A DNA stretch of 64,000 nucleotides from Actinoallomurus spadix (GTDB lineage: Bacteria > Actinomycetota > Actinomycetes > Streptosporangiales > Streptosporangiaceae), in contig NZ_JAMXMX010000014.1 in assembly GCF_024055725.1 (NCBI RefSeq), positions 124,001 through 188,000 on the forward strand, written 5' to 3'. A program made the translations under genes and the position numbers. Below, piece by piece: positions 1 to 10,100 of this stretch. Every line of letters begins with the position of its first letter. The stretch's first letter is position 1. The notes under the pieces were generated by a model. The model searched no databases, had not been told where the DNA came from, and saw only the letters and a list, made by a program, of their open reading frames with translations.

Positions 1-398
1 CCGTGACGATCGCGAACGTGTGGCGCGGCACGGCGTTCTCGATGCTCGTCTACTCGGCCGCGCTGTCGAACGTCCCGGACGAGCTCCTGGAGGCCGCCTC
101 GGTGGACGGCGCGTCGGGCTGGGCGCGGCTGCGGCACGTCACGCTGCCGCTGATCCGGCGGGCGATGCTGACCAACCTGATGACGATCACGCTGCAGACC
201 CTGGCGGTCTTCACACTGATCTTCGTCATGACGGGCGGCGGTCCCGGCACCAAGAGCCAGACCTTGCCGATCTTCATGTACCAGGAGGCGTTCAAGTTCT
301 ACCACCTGGGCTACGGCGCGGCCCTCGCCATCGTCCTGCTGGCCGTGGGCGCGGTGTTCTCGCTCGTGTACCTGCGGGCCATGCGGAAGGAGGTGTGA
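1..398 (+). CDS. Sugar ABC transporter permease, MalF-type (5' end outside window)
   Basis: This is the C-terminal part of a binding-protein-dependent sugar permease. The frame is open from base 3 and the N-terminus lies outside the window. The EAA loop that docks on the ATPase is visible (EAASVDGASG, then a conserved LPLI), followed by hydrophobic membrane segments and a short basic end. The next gene starts one base after the stop, and a glycoside hydrolase follows, so this is a carbohydrate uptake operon with MalF and MalG partners. The substrate is probably a mannose-containing oligosaccharide, inferred only from the GH38 neighbour. The solute-binding protein should lie just upstream, outside the window. 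Confidence 0.9.
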   Translation, partial: VTIANVWRGTAFSMLVYSAALSNVPDELLEAASVDGASGWARLRHVTLPLIRRAMLTNLMTITLQTLAVFTLIFVMTGGGPGTKSQTLPIFMYQEAFKFYHLGYGAALAIVLLAVGAVFSLVYLRAMRKEV

Positions 399-399
399 C

Positions 400-1242
400 G
401 TGGCCCTCGCCTCCCCCACCGCCCCGAGGCGGCGTACGGCCGCGGTCGCCGCCTACGCCGAGCTGGCCATCGTGGCGCTGGCCTTCCTCGCGCCGTTCGG
501 CTGGCTGTTCCTCGCGTCGCTCTCCACGAGCCCGACGCTGGACACCTCGATCCCCGACGAGCCGACGCTGCGCAACTTCGCCGACGTCCTCACCGGGGAC
601 AACCTGCACTCGCTGGCCAACAGCCTCGTGCTGTCGCTGGGCTCGGCGCTGCTCACGCTGCTGCTCGCCGCGCCGGCGGCGTACCCGCTGTCGCGCTACG
701 GCCGCAGGTTCGGCCGGCCGATCCTGCTCGGCCTGCTGTTCGCCACCGGCCTGCCCGTCACCGCGATCATGGTCCCGGTGTACGGGCTGTTCGTCCAGCT
801 CGACCTGCTCGACTCCGTCCCCGCCACCGTCCTGTTCCTCACCGCCACCGGACTGCCGATGGCGATCTGGATGATGAAGAACTTCATGGACGAGGTGCCG
901 ATCTCCCTGGAGGAGGCGGCCTGGGTGGACGGCGCGAACGGCCTGCGGGCCCTGGTGCGGATCGTGCTGCCGCTCATGGTCCCGGGCACGACCGTGGTGT
1001 TCACGTTCACCTTCGCCCTCACCTGGGGGAACTTCTTCGTCCCGTTCATCCTGCTGATCGATCCGGGCAAACAGCCGGCCTCGGTCGCGATCTACCAGTA
1101 CTTCGGCATCAACGGCATGGCCTCCTACGGCCTGCTGGCCGCCTTCTCGATCCTGTACTCGCTGCCCGTCGTCCTGCTCTACGCCGTCGCCCAGCGCACA
1201 CTGGGCAACGCGTTCGCGATGCAGGGCGCCGTCAAGGGCTGA
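400..1242 (+). CDS. Sugar ABC transporter permease, MalG-type
   Basis: A 280-residue inner-membrane permease with about six hydrophobic segments. It has a clear EAA loop (EEAAWVDGANG, then LPLM) near residues 168-190, as in MalG/CUT1 permeases. It starts with GTG one base after the preceding permease gene, so the two are probably translationally coupled and form the heterodimeric channel. No ATPase gene is present here; CUT1 systems in actinomycetes often borrow a shared MsiK-type ATPase (family knowledge). The alpha-mannosidase gene follows after 17 bases. Confidence 0.93.
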   Translation: MALASPTAPRRRTAAVAAYAELAIVALAFLAPFGWLFLASLSTSPTLDTSIPDEPTLRNFADVLTGDNLHSLANSLVLSLGSALLTLLLAAPAAYPLSRYGRRFGRPILLGLLFATGLPVTAIMVPVYGLFVQLDLLDSVPATVLFLTATGLPMAIWMMKNFMDEVPISLEEAAWVDGANGLRALVRIVLPLMVPGTTVVFTFTFALTWGNFFVPFILLIDPGKQPASVAIYQYFGINGMASYGLLAAFSILYSLPVVLLYAVAQRTLGNAFAMQGAVKG

Positions 1243-1259
1243 GCCGGAGGAACGCCTTC

Positions 1260-4200
1260 ATGCGCATCGCCGCCATCGAGCCGACCGACCTGTTCGCCGG
1301 CTCGACGTCGCATCCCCGACAGATCGTCCGCGTGACGCTGACCGGGACCGACTTCCCCCTGACCGAGATCCGGGTCTCGCTCACCGGCCCCGCCGTGAGC
1401 ACCCCCGAACCCACCGTCGTCACCCGCCTGAACCCCGGTGAGACCCTGGTCGCCGAGGTCGGCGTGCGCCTCGCCGAGCCCGTCACCGAGGGCGCCGTCC
1501 GCCGCGTCACCGCCGTCGCCGAGACGGCGGGCCAGGACCGCGCGACCCTCGACGGCGAGATCGTCGCCGCCGTCACCGGCTGGACGATGTGGATGGTCTC
1601 CCACTTCCACTACGACCCGGTGTGGTGGAACACCCAGGCCGGGTTCACCGAGACCTGGTACGACCTGCCCGCCGCCGAGGAACGCCGGCCGGCGTTCGTC
1701 AAGACCGCGCTCGACCTCGTCCGCGCCCACCTGGACGCGGCCCGGCGCGACGAGGACTACAAGTTCGTGCTGGCCGAGGTCGACTACCTCAAGCCGTACT
1801 GGGATGTGCATCCGGAGGACCGCGCGGACCTGCGGCGATTCCTGGCCGAGGACCGGATCGAGATCGTCGGCGGGAACTACAACGAGCCGAACACCAACCT
1901 CACCCACCCCGAGTCCACCATCCGCAACGCCGTCTACGGCATCGGCCACCAGCGCGACGTCGCCGGCGGCGACCCGCGCTCGGCGTGGATGCTCGACGTG
2001 TTCGGCCACGACCCGGCCTATCCGGGGCTGATGGCCGACGCCGGGCTCACCTCCTCCGCCTGGGCGCGCGGCCCCTTCCACATGTGGGGCCCGAACCGCC
2101 ACGTCGGCGACAACGAGCGCATGCAGTTCCCCGCCGAGTTCGAGTGGATCTCCCCGAGCGGCCGGGGCCTGCTGACCGCGTACATGGCCAACCACTACAG
2201 CGCGGGCTGGGTGATGGAGGAGCAGGCCCGCACGCTGGAGGAGGCCACGGAGCTCGCCTACACCCAGTTCGGCGAGCTGCGCCCGGTCGCGGCGACCCGC
2301 AACGTCATGCTGCCCGTCGGCGGCGACCACGTGATCCCGTCCCGGTGGAGCACCGAGGTGCAGCGGGACTGGAACAAGCGCTACGTCTGGCCGCGCTTCG
2401 TCGTCGGCCTGCCGAAGGAGTTCTTCGCCGCCGTCCGCGCGGAACTCGGCGAACGCCGCGCCGTGCCGATGCCGCAGACCCGCGACATGAACCCGGTCTA
2501 CACCGGCAAGGACGTCTCTTACATCGACACGAAGCAGGCGCAGCGGGCCGCCGAGGTCGCGGTGCTCGACGCCGAGCGCCTCGCCACGCTCGCCGCGCTC
2601 ACCGGCGCGGCCTACCCGGCCGAGGCGGTGGACAAGGCGTGGCGGCTGCTGGCGTACGGCGCCCACCACGACGCGATCACCGGCAGCGAGTCCGACCAGG
2701 TGTACGTCGACCTGCTCGGCGGCTGGCGCGAGGCGTACGAACTGGGCGACACCGTCCGCGCCGCCGCCCTCGACCACCTCGCCGCGCGGGCCGACACGAC
2801 GGGCCCGGGCCGTCCGGTGATCGTGGCGAACACGCTGTCCTGGGCGCGCGACGGGATCACCACCGTCCGGCTGACCTTCGACGAGCCGCGCCCCGGGCTG
2901 CGCCTCGTCGACGACGCGGGCGAGCCGGTGCCCTGCCTCGCCGAAGGCGTACGGACCGCCGGGAACAGCGGCGTCGCGGAGGTCACGCTCACCTTCCTCG
3001 CCCGCGCGGTGCCCTCGCTCGGCTACCGGATCTACCACGTCGCCGACGCCGAAGATCTACCTTCGGGCTGGACGCCCGCCGAGGGCGCCGAGGCGCGGAA
3101 CGCCGCGTTCGCGGTGACCGCCGACCCTGCCCGGGGCGGCGCCCTGACCTCCATCCGCGACCTGCGGACGGGCGACGAGCTGATCCGGCCGGGCGGTCTG
3201 GGCGGCGAGCTGTACCTCCAGGAGGAGCACCCCACGCACCCGACCTGGGGCGAGGGCCCCTGGCACCTGCTGCCCGCCGGCCCCGGCCACGGCACCGGCG
3301 CCCGCCCCGCCTCCGTACGGATCGAGGAGTGCCCGATCGGCCGCCGGATCGTCACCGAGACGACCCTGGACGGCCTGACGATCACCGGTGAGGTCCTGCT
3401 GTGGGACGGCGTCGACCGGGTGGACTTCCGCACCCACGTCGGCGGCTCGATCGGCCAGGACCACCTGCTGCGCGTGGGCTTCGACCTGGACGTCCCCGGT
3501 GGCCGGCCCGTCTCCGAGGTGGGGTTCGCCGCGATCGGCCGCCCGTTCGGATTCCCGGACGCCGACACGGCCGAGAGCCTGTGGACCCTCGACAACCCGG
3601 CGCACACCTGGACCGCGCTCAGCGCGACCGTGCGGATCGCGCTGACCGGGGACGACGGCTCCCGGCAGGAACACGCGGTCGGCGTCGCGGAGGTGATCGG
3701 CACCGACGAGGGCGAGCCCGCGCGAACGGTCCTGGCCGCGCTGGCCGCGCAGGGTGTCACCGCGACGTTCGGCCGCCCGGACGGCCCCCGCTACGGCGCG
3801 CTCGACGTCGACTCCAACCTCCCCGACACCCGCATCGTCCTCGGCGGCCCCGAGGACAACGCCTTCGCCGCGGAGGTCCTCGCCGCCGCCGACCCGGCGT
3901 ACACGGCGGCGCTGGCCGAGCACGGCCGGGTCTTCGTGCCCGCCGCCCGCCCGCTCGCCGAGGTCTGGGTCCCGGACGCCGACGTGCGCGGCGCCCGCGA
4001 CCTGCCCGTCCTGATCGTCACCGGGAACGTCGCGGACCTGTGCGCCGACCTCGGCGACGCGACCATCGACGTACGGCGCCCGGCCGGGCTCGCCGGAAGC
4101 GACGCGCCGTACACCGGCCGGTCGGTCGCGCTGCTCAACGCCGGCCTGCCCGGCACGGTCACCACCCCGGACGGCCGGGTGTACCTCAACCTGATGCGCG

Positions 4201-5504
4201 CCTGCAGCACCTGGCCGAGCGGCGTGTGGATCGACGGCCCGCTGCGCACCGCCCCCGACGGGTCGAGCCTGTCGTGGCAGCACTGGAACCACACCTTCGG
4301 CTACTCCCTGACGGCCGGCGCGGGCGACTGGCGGGCCGCGGGCTTCGTCCGGGCGGGCCAGGAGTACAACCACGCCGTCCTGACCCGGCCCGCCACCGCG
4401 CATCCCGGAGAGCCCGCGCCCCGCGACGGCCTGGTCACGGTCGAGCCGGAGAACGTCCTGCTGTCCGCGCTCAAACCGGCCGGCAACCCCCTCGCCGCCG
4501 CCCGGCCGGACCGGACCGACCCCGCCGACGGCGTCACGGTCCGCGTGTACGAGTCGGCCGGCCGCCCCGCGACGGCCCGGATCGGCCTGTTCACCGGCGT
4601 CTCCGGCGCCTCCCCCACCGACCTCCTGGAGTCCGGGGACGAGGCGGCCCCGGTGGACGGGACGGCCGAGGTTCCGCTGGGCGCCGCCGACGTCGCCACC
4701 GTCCGCCTCCGCCCGGCGTCGGGCGCGGGCGGCCCGTCACCGCTCGGGCCGGGCGCGGAACCGGGCCGGCCGCCGCTGGGGCCTGGCGCGGAGCCGGTCC
4801 AGCCGGTGTTCGGCCGCTACTGGCTGCACAACAAGGGCCCCGCTCCCCTGGGCGGCCTCCCCACCGCCGTTCACCTGTCCCCGCAGCGGCTCGCCCTCGC
4901 CGGCGCCGAGCGGATCCGCCTCACGGTGGCCGCCTCGGGCCGGGAGGCCACGGGCCGCGTCGAACTCGACGTGCCGGAGGGGCTGACCGTCACCGCCCCG
5001 GCCCTGGAGTACCGGCTCGCGCCCGGCGGGTTCGCCGAGTACGAGCTGACCGTCGACGCGCCGGGAGCGGCCGCGGGCACCTACTTCGTGGCCGCCCGCA
5101 TCCGCGACGACCTCGGACAGGTCATCGAGGACGTCGTCACGGTCCAGGTCGGCGCCGAGACCGCGGAGGACCCCCTGAACGTCGAGCTCGCCTCACCCCC
5201 TCTGCGGCTCCAGGCGGGCGACGACGGCGAGATCGTCGTGCGGCTGCGCAACTCCGCCGCCGCGCCCGTCCGCGGTGAGGCCCAGCTGATCAGCCCGTAC
5301 GGCACCTGGGGCACGGCGCCGGACGTCCTGATCGCCCCGTGGACGGCGGGGTTCGAGGTCGCCCCGGGCGCCGAGACGGTCGTTCCGTTCCGCGTGCATG
5401 CGCCCCGGACGGCGAGACCGGGATCGTGGTGGGCCCTCGTCCGCGTGACGTACTTCGGCCGCCTCGCCTACACGGAAACGGTCGCCGTGGAGGTCACCTC
5501 CTGA
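1260..5504 (+). CDS. Alpha-mannosidase, glycoside hydrolase family 38, with C-terminal beta-sandwich domains
   Basis: A 1414-residue protein with the GH38 zinc-site signatures. A His and Asp lie in HFHYDPVWW near residue 115, the probable nucleophile Asp is in WMLDVFGHD near 243, and HHDAITGS lies near 468. It hydrolyses alpha-mannosides with retention. The N-terminal ~100 residues are a beta-rich extension. A Gly/Pro-rich linker with a short repeat (PLGPGAEP) near 1155-1180 precedes a NEW3-like domain and a final Ig-like domain, making it longer than usual for the family. No signal peptide is seen, so it probably acts in the cytoplasm on sugars imported by the upstream permeases. The ribosome-binding site is GGAGG before the ATG. 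A hairpin follows the stop. Confidence 0.9.
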   Translation: MRIAAIEPTDLFAGSTSHPRQIVRVTLTGTDFPLTEIRVSLTGPAVSTPEPTVVTRLNPGETLVAEVGVRLAEPVTEGAVRRVTAVAETAGQDRATLDGEIVAAVTGWTMWMVSHFHYDPVWWNTQAGFTETWYDLPAAEERRPAFVKTALDLVRAHLDAARRDEDYKFVLAEVDYLKPYWDVHPEDRADLRRFLAEDRIEIVGGNYNEPNTNLTHPESTIRNAVYGIGHQRDVAGGDPRSAWMLDVFGHDPAYPGLMADAGLTSSAWARGPFHMWGPNRHVGDNERMQFPAEFEWISPSGRGLLTAYMANHYSAGWVMEEQARTLEEATELAYTQFGELRPVAATRNVMLPVGGDHVIPSRWSTEVQRDWNKRYVWPRFVVGLPKEFFAAVRAELGERRAVPMPQTRDMNPVYTGKDVSYIDTKQAQRAAEVAVLDAERLATLAALTGAAYPAEAVDKAWRLLAYGAHHDAITGSESDQVYVDLLGGWREAYELGDTVRAAALDHLAARADTTGPGRPVIVANTLSWARDGITTVRLTFDEPRPGLRLVDDAGEPVPCLAEGVRTAGNSGVAEVTLTFLARAVPSLGYRIYHVADAEDLPSGWTPAEGAEARNAAFAVTADPARGGALTSIRDLRTGDELIRPGGLGGELYLQEEHPTHPTWGEGPWHLLPAGPGHGTGARPASVRIEECPIGRRIVTETTLDGLTITGEVLLWDGVDRVDFRTHVGGSIGQDHLLRVGFDLDVPGGRPVSEVGFAAIGRPFGFPDADTAESLWTLDNPAHTWTALSATVRIALTGDDGSRQEHAVGVAEVIGTDEGEPARTVLAALAAQGVTATFGRPDGPRYGALDVDSNLPDTRIVLGGPEDNAFAAEVLAAADPAYTAALAEHGRVFVPAARPLAEVWVPDADVRGARDLPVLIVTGNVADLCADLGDATIDVRRPAGLAGSDAPYTGRSVALLNAGLPGTVTTPDGRVYLNLMRACSTWPSGVWIDGPLRTAPDGSSLSWQHWNHTFGYSLTAGAGDWRAAGFVRAGQEYNHAVLTRPATAHPGEPAPRDGLVTVEPENVLLSALKPAGNPLAAARPDRTDPADGVTVRVYESAGRPATARIGLFTGVSGASPTDLLESGDEAAPVDGTAEVPLGAADVATVRLRPASGAGGPSPLGPGAEPGRPPLGPGAEPVQPVFGRYWLHNKGPAPLGGLPTAVHLSPQRLALAGAERIRLTVAASGREATGRVELDVPEGLTVTAPALEYRLAPGGFAEYELTVDAPGAAAGTYFVAARIRDDLGQVIEDVVTVQVGAETAEDPLNVELASPPLRLQAGDDGEIVVRLRNSAAAPVRGEAQLISPYGTWGTAPDVLIAPWTAGFEVAPGAETVVPFRVHAPRTARPGSWWALVRVTYFGRLAYTETVAVEVTS

Positions 5505-5511
5505 TCCACGC

Positions 5512-5547
5512 CGAGGGTTCTGGTGGTCCCGGCCACCAGAACCCTCG
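5512..5547 (+). terminator. Hairpin terminator after the mannosidase gene
   Basis: A perfect 15-bp stem (CGAGGGTTCTGGTGG and its complement) with a 6-base loop starts 8 bases after the mannosidase stop. It has no T-run, as is common for actinomycete terminators. Confidence 0.7.
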
Positions 5548-5569
5548 ACACTGACGCGGCGACCCGCGC

Positions 5570-5592
5570 AGTGCCGGCGTGCGCACGGCACT
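5570..5592 (-). terminator. Hairpin overlapping the stop of a truncated minus-strand gene
   Basis: Arms AGTGCCG/CGGCACT enclose a 9-base loop. Read on the minus strand, the hairpin begins within the TAG stop of the peptide remnant at 5591. It lies back to back with the mannosidase hairpin, which supports a real minus-strand gene ending here. Confidence 0.45.
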
Positions 5593-5690
5593 AGAGGTCA
5601 GGGCAGGCCGTCCCGGTCCAGGGACAGATCGCCGGGTCGAAGTCCTTGTTCACGAGCTCGTTGACGAACCTCCGGTCGTCGGCGAAGTCC
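5591..5690 (-). pseudogene. 3' end of a small minus-strand gene, cut by an IS110-type fragment
   Basis: About 33 codons with almost exclusively G/C third positions end in TAG at 5591. The readable end includes FVNELVNKDFDP followed by a short Cys/Thr-rich tail (ICPWTGTACPDL). Third-position use and the overlapping hairpin show it was coding. Its upstream part is replaced by an IS110-type transposase fragment on the other strand. A likely original start (ATG at 5905 behind AAAGGAG) survives on the far side of that fragment. The Cys/Thr tail invites comparison with RiPP precursors, but I recognise no family. Confidence 0.45.
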
Positions 5691-5896
5691 TGCGCCGGGT
5701 GTTCTACCTCGCCGCCTTGTCCAGCCTCAAACCCGGTGGCCCCAGCCGGGCCTACTACCAGCGCAAACGATCCGAAGGCCGCAAACACCAGCAAGCCTTG
5801 ATGGCTCTGGCCCGCCGCCTGGTCAACGTCTTGTGGGCCCTGCTGCGCGACAAACGCTGCTACACCCCCTCCCCACCCGTCACTCAGGCGGCTTGA
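5687..5896 (+). mobile_element. IS110-family transposase remnant (C-terminal ~70 residues)
   Basis: The reading frame from 5687 to the TGA at 5896 matches the conserved C-terminus of IS110/IS116 transposases: LRRVFYLAALSS, then a Tyr-x-x-Lys-Arg stretch, then LARRLVNVLWALLRD. The catalytic N-terminal domain is missing, so the element is dead. IS110 elements lack clear terminal inverted repeats, and none are seen. Both flanks carry pieces of small minus-strand genes, so the insertion, followed by internal deletion, disrupted them. Confidence 0.8.
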
Positions 5897-6035
5897 CTCG
5901 ATCATTGAGACTCCTTTCCGCGCTGCGACGGCGGACGTCGAAGCGCAGGTCGAAGGGGTTGAGCGTGCGCGGCAGCGGCCGGTCGGGCGTGATCGGCCGC
6001 CGGGACGCCAGGCGGAGGTCGTCGTCGGTCGCCAC
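5897..6035 (-). pseudogene. Remnants of a small gene and the start of the next one, upstream of the IS scar
   Basis: Read on the minus strand, a GTG at 6035 opens about 43 codons with almost all G/C third positions (VATDDDLRLASRRP at its start, LNPFDLRFDVRR near its end). A strong AAAGGAG then precedes an ATG at 5905 (MIESS), where the IS110 fragment begins. This looks like two adjacent small genes, or one leader gene plus the start of the gene whose 3' end survives at 5591-5690. No family is recognised. The true start of the upstream ORF is uncertain. Confidence 0.4.
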
Positions 6036-6211
6036 GACGCCATGTCCCCGCTGACGCGGCGATAAACCCCCAGGTACGGCGGGGAATGTGATCAGTACCC
6101 GAAGATCACCCGATTTGACGAAACCCTTGCGTTCGGCCGGAGTTGCCGTTGTTACAGCGGGCAAATGGCGAAATAGGGCTTGATTAGTCCCGAAAGAAAA
6201 GGTGGTGTCAC

Positions 6212-6706
6212 ATGTCCACTCGTCCCATGGCCGGCATGGAGGAGCATCCCGACATAGCCGCGCTTCGCGCACGTTATGATCGCGTCGCCGAGACGACGTC
6301 CGCCCACACCCTCGACGGCCTGACCTTCCTGAGCGGCCTGTACCTGGCCCTCTCGCCGTGGATCGTCGGCTTCCACCGGCGTACGACGTCGCTGACCATC
6401 AACGACCTCATCACCGGCATCGCCATCTCGCTCCTGGCGCTCGCGTTCGCGTCGGCGTACGGGCGTACCCACGGCCTCAGCTGGCTCCTCCCGATCCTCG
6501 GCGTCTGGACGATCATCGCGCCGTGGGTGGTCCGCGGAGCCCGTCCCTCGACGGGGAGCATCGTCAGTCACGTGATCATCGGCGCCCTGATCACTCTGTT
6601 CGGGCTGGGCGCGGCCGCGATCGGGATGATGACCAAGAAGCACCGGTCGGAGATGCAGGGAGGCATGTCCGGCGGCAGGAACGTCCCGCGTCGTGGGATG
6701 ACGTGA
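6212..6706 (+). CDS. SPW-repeat membrane protein
   Basis: A 164-residue protein with two SPW-type repeats, visible as LSPWIVGF near residue 48 and IAPWVV near 107. Four hydrophobic segments span residues ~38-140, followed by a Gly/Arg-rich tail. SPW proteins are small integral membrane proteins of unknown function, often among stress-induced genes of high-G+C Gram-positives (family knowledge). AAAGGTGG precedes the ATG. A less G+C-rich stretch upstream (6060-6211) probably holds the promoter; I found no confident -35/-10 there. Confidence 0.85.
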   Translation: MSTRPMAGMEEHPDIAALRARYDRVAETTSAHTLDGLTFLSGLYLALSPWIVGFHRRTTSLTINDLITGIAISLLALAFASAYGRTHGLSWLLPILGVWTIIAPWVVRGARPSTGSIVSHVIIGALITLFGLGAAAIGMMTKKHRSEMQGGMSGGRNVPRRGMT

Positions 6707-6752
6707 GCGAGCCCGTCCGTCTCGTACGGAAACACGGGGAGGAGGCCCGGCG

Positions 6753-7124
6753 ATGCCTGAGTCAGGCCACCCGATCGAAGGCGAGCACAAGTACGAACAG
6801 CATGTGACCTCGCCCGAGCAACACGAGGAACGGCCCGGGAAGAGCCTGGTGACCACTGACCACGAGGTGATCCGCCAGTGGGCCGAGACGCGGGGTGCCC
6901 ACCCCGCGACGCCGCCCGGGAGTGAGTACGAGGGCAGGCCGGGACGCCTGCTGCTCGACTTCCCGGGCTACGGAGGACAGGATCTGCAGGAGATCTCCTG
7001 GGACGACTGGTTCGAGACGTTCGACGAACGCAGACTGAACTTCATCTACCAGGAGCACAAGGCGGACGGCTCGACGAGCACCTTTTTCCGCCTGGAGAAT
7101 CCGAACCGCGACGACGACTCCTGA
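6753..7124 (+). CDS. Small acidic conserved hypothetical protein
   Basis: A 123-residue hydrophilic protein without signal peptide or membrane segment. The second half has a pattern I recognise from a conserved actinomycete family of unknown role: RPGRLLLDFPGYGG, then ISWDDWFETFDERRLNFIYQ. Homologues are sometimes labelled as glucan branching enzyme, but nothing here supports catalysis. A strong GGGGAGGAGG site precedes the ATG, 46 bases after the SPW gene, so both are probably co-transcribed. Confidence 0.75.
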   Translation: MPESGHPIEGEHKYEQHVTSPEQHEERPGKSLVTTDHEVIRQWAETRGAHPATPPGSEYEGRPGRLLLDFPGYGGQDLQEISWDDWFETFDERRLNFIYQEHKADGSTSTFFRLENPNRDDDS

Positions 7125-7129
7125 CCGCG

Positions 7130-7143
7130 GCGCGCCGGCGCGC
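7130..7143. terminator. 14-bp GC palindrome between convergent genes
   Basis: GCGCGCCGGCGCGC is perfectly self-complementary. It lies 6 bases after the small-protein stop and about 50 bases from the stop of the opposing ATPase gene. It may form part of a bidirectional terminator. Confidence 0.3.
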
Positions 7144-7191
7144 GGGCGCTCCCGGCCCCACCGGGCGCCACGCGCGGCGCGGCAGTGATGA

Positions 7192-10100
7192 TCACCGATC
7201 CGGGCCGTCGACGGCGCGGGTGATGGCGGACTCGACGGCGGCGACACGGTCGGCGAGGAGGCCGAGAGCGCCGACCGCCCGCGTCATCGGGTCGTCCTCG
7301 GCGCCGCCCAGCGCCTGGGCGCGCCGGTAGGCGGCCTTGACCGCCGTCCAGCGCTCGGCCCGTTCGGGGGTGAGCGTGCCGCGCAGCTCGGCCAGCTTGA
7401 GCAGGTTCGCCTCGGCGCCGGAGGCCAGGGTCTGGGCCTCGCCGAGATAGTGGTCGTCGATGACCGCCTCCAACTCGGCCTCGTTCATCACGGGCACGAT
7501 CCGCTCGGCCAGCTTGTTCATGTCCCGGTACGAGCCCTGGAGCTGGAACCGCGGCTCGGTGCGGGAGGCGTCCGCCTGGGCGGCCGAGGCGATGTAGGCC
7601 CGGTTGGCGGCCAGCACGATCTCCCGGGCCCGCAGCAGCCGGCGCAGCACCGCGGTGATCTGCTCGACCTCCGGCCCGGAGTACGGGTGCGCGAGCCGGT
7701 CCGGGGACACCGTCGTGTCGCCCTGCGCGAGCCGTACGAACAGCTCGACGTCGGCCCGCTCCCGCGTGGACAGCGGCGCGAGCACGGGGTTGGAGGTCAG
7801 GGCGTTCTCCAGGTAGCTCAGCGCGAACAGGTCCTCCCGGCCGGACAGCACGTCGCCGAGGTTCCACACGTCGGCGCGGTTGGCGAGCATGTCGGGGATG
7901 CGGAAGCGCTGCCCGGACTCGGTGTACGGGTTGCCGGCCATGCACACCGCGAACCGCTTGCCGCGCAGGTCGTACGTCCGGGTGCGGCCGTCCCAGACGC
8001 CCTCGACGCGGCGCTGCGCGTCGCACAGCGAGATGAACTTCTGCAGCAGCTCCGGCGAGGTGTGCTGGATGTCGTCGAGGTACAGCAGCACGTTGTTGCC
8101 CATCTCCAGGGCGAAGTTGATCTTTTCGACCTCCTGGCGGGCGGTCGCGTCCGGGGCGTCGGCGGGGTCGAGCGAGGTGACCGACGTGCCGAGGGCCGGG
8201 CCGTTGACCTTGACGAACATCAGGCCGAGCCGGCCCGCGACGTACTCCATGAGCGTCGTCTTGCCGTAGCCGGGCGGGGAGATGAGCAGCAGCAGGCCCA
8301 TCTGGTCGGTGCGCTTGGCGTCGCCGGCCGCGCCGAGCTGCTTGGCGAGGTTGTCGCCGATGAGCGGCAGGTACACCTCGTCCAGCAGCCGGTTGCGCAC
8401 GAAGGAGCTGAGCACGCGCGGCCGGTACTCCTCCAGCCGCAGCCGGTCGCGTTCGGCCGCGACCAGTTCGCCGCGCAGCCGCTGGTACGCCCGGTAGGCG
8501 GGGACGCGTTCGGCGCGGAACCGGCGGATCCGGGCGACGCTCTCGTCGAGCCGCAGCTCCAGACGGCGGCCGGTGATCCGCGGGTGGGCGCCGAGCAGTC
8601 CCTCGACGGTCACGGCCAGCGGCGCCGCCGTGTCGTAGCGGTCCAGCGGGCCGCACAGCTCGATCGCGACCGCCTCGGCGAGGTCGTCGGCCGGGCCGCC
8701 GGTGGTGGCGAGGTACGAGCCGAGCCACGCCTCGATGAGCTGGTGCCGGGCGGCCAGACCCCCCTCCTCCAGAGCGGCCAGGTCGTCGCGGTACCCCGGT
8801 GAGCCGCCGAGTGCGGCGCGGAAGCCGTCGAGCAGCGACCGCGCGCCGGCCCCGGTGACGAAGCCCGCGGGCTCGGCGGCGAGCTCCTCGAAGAGGTACT
8901 CCCCGATCAGCTCCCCCGTGTCGTCGGGCGGCAGGATGCGGGTGGCCGCGCCGGGGCCGTGCAGGGCGTTGCCGGTGAGGAAGGCGAGCGCGGCGGCGGT
9001 CAGCTCGGCGCGCAGCGCCCCCGCGGCCGGGGACTCGCCGAACGCCGCGCGGGCGCGGGCCAGTGACGCCGCCCGGGTCGTCCAGGCGCGGCGCGCGGCC
9101 TCCGCGGCGCCGTGCGCCCAGAACAGCTGCGCGGCGGCGCGGGCGGCCGGCGGGTAGCGCAGCAGGCCGGCCTCCGCGTCCAGCCGCAGCAGCGCCTCCA
9201 GGATCAGGGCGGCGTCGTGGTCGTGCACGCCGCGCTCGTACCCCTCGTCGTAGCGGGCCTCGGCGGCCGTACGGGCGAGGGCGGGCAGCCCGCCGTCCTC
9301 GGCCGCGCGGCGCAGGACGCCCGCGGGCGTCCCGGCGAGGATCTCCGCCGCGAGGTACTCGGCGCGGTAGACCTCGGGCGTCTCGGAGACGAGCGTCTGC
9401 TCCCAGTACGGCCGGGTCGCCGCGAACGCCGGGTCGCGGACCGGCGACCGGTAGTCCGTCGCGGTCACGGCGTACGCCATGCCGCCGTCGTGCGGGACGA
9501 GGGTCAGGTCGACCGGCTGGGTGTTGACCGCGAACCGGTGCGCGCCGAGCCGGATGCTCTCGCCGCCGTCCTCGTACAGGTCCTCGCGGTCGCGCAGCGC
9601 CCGGCCGGCCTCCTGCCGGGCGGTCTTGAGCAGGCCGTCGAGCTCTTCGGCGCGTACGGCGTCCCCGGCGGCGCGCAGCTGCCCGACGACCGAGCGGACC
9701 TTGTCCACCATCGGGTCGGCGGCGAAGTAGGCGTTGATCTCGTCCAGCGAGCCGAGCGCGGCGGCCCGGCGGCGTACGCCGGTCAGGATGCGGGTGGCGG
9801 ACTCGGCGAGCCGGTCGGCGCGGCGGGCGCGTTCGTCCAGCAGCGTCTGCTTGCGCGCGGAGAACGCCTCGTAGACCTCCTCACGCTTGGCGGTCAGCTC
9901 GGCGACGAAGTCGTCGAACTCGGCGAACCGCGACTCGAGGGTCTCCAGCTGCAGCATGACGCGGCCGAGCTGGTCGTCGCAGGCGTCGGGCGTGTCGGCC
10001 ATCGCGAGCGCGCCGGTCACGGCCTGCCCGAGCAGCGCGAACTCGGCGGCGTACGCCGCGCGGCCCTCGGCGTCCAGGAGCTCGCGGCGGCGGGCGTCGA

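Noticed and set aside
1179-3038. A 619-codon minus-strand open frame
   Set aside because: Antisense shadow of the GH38 mannosidase.
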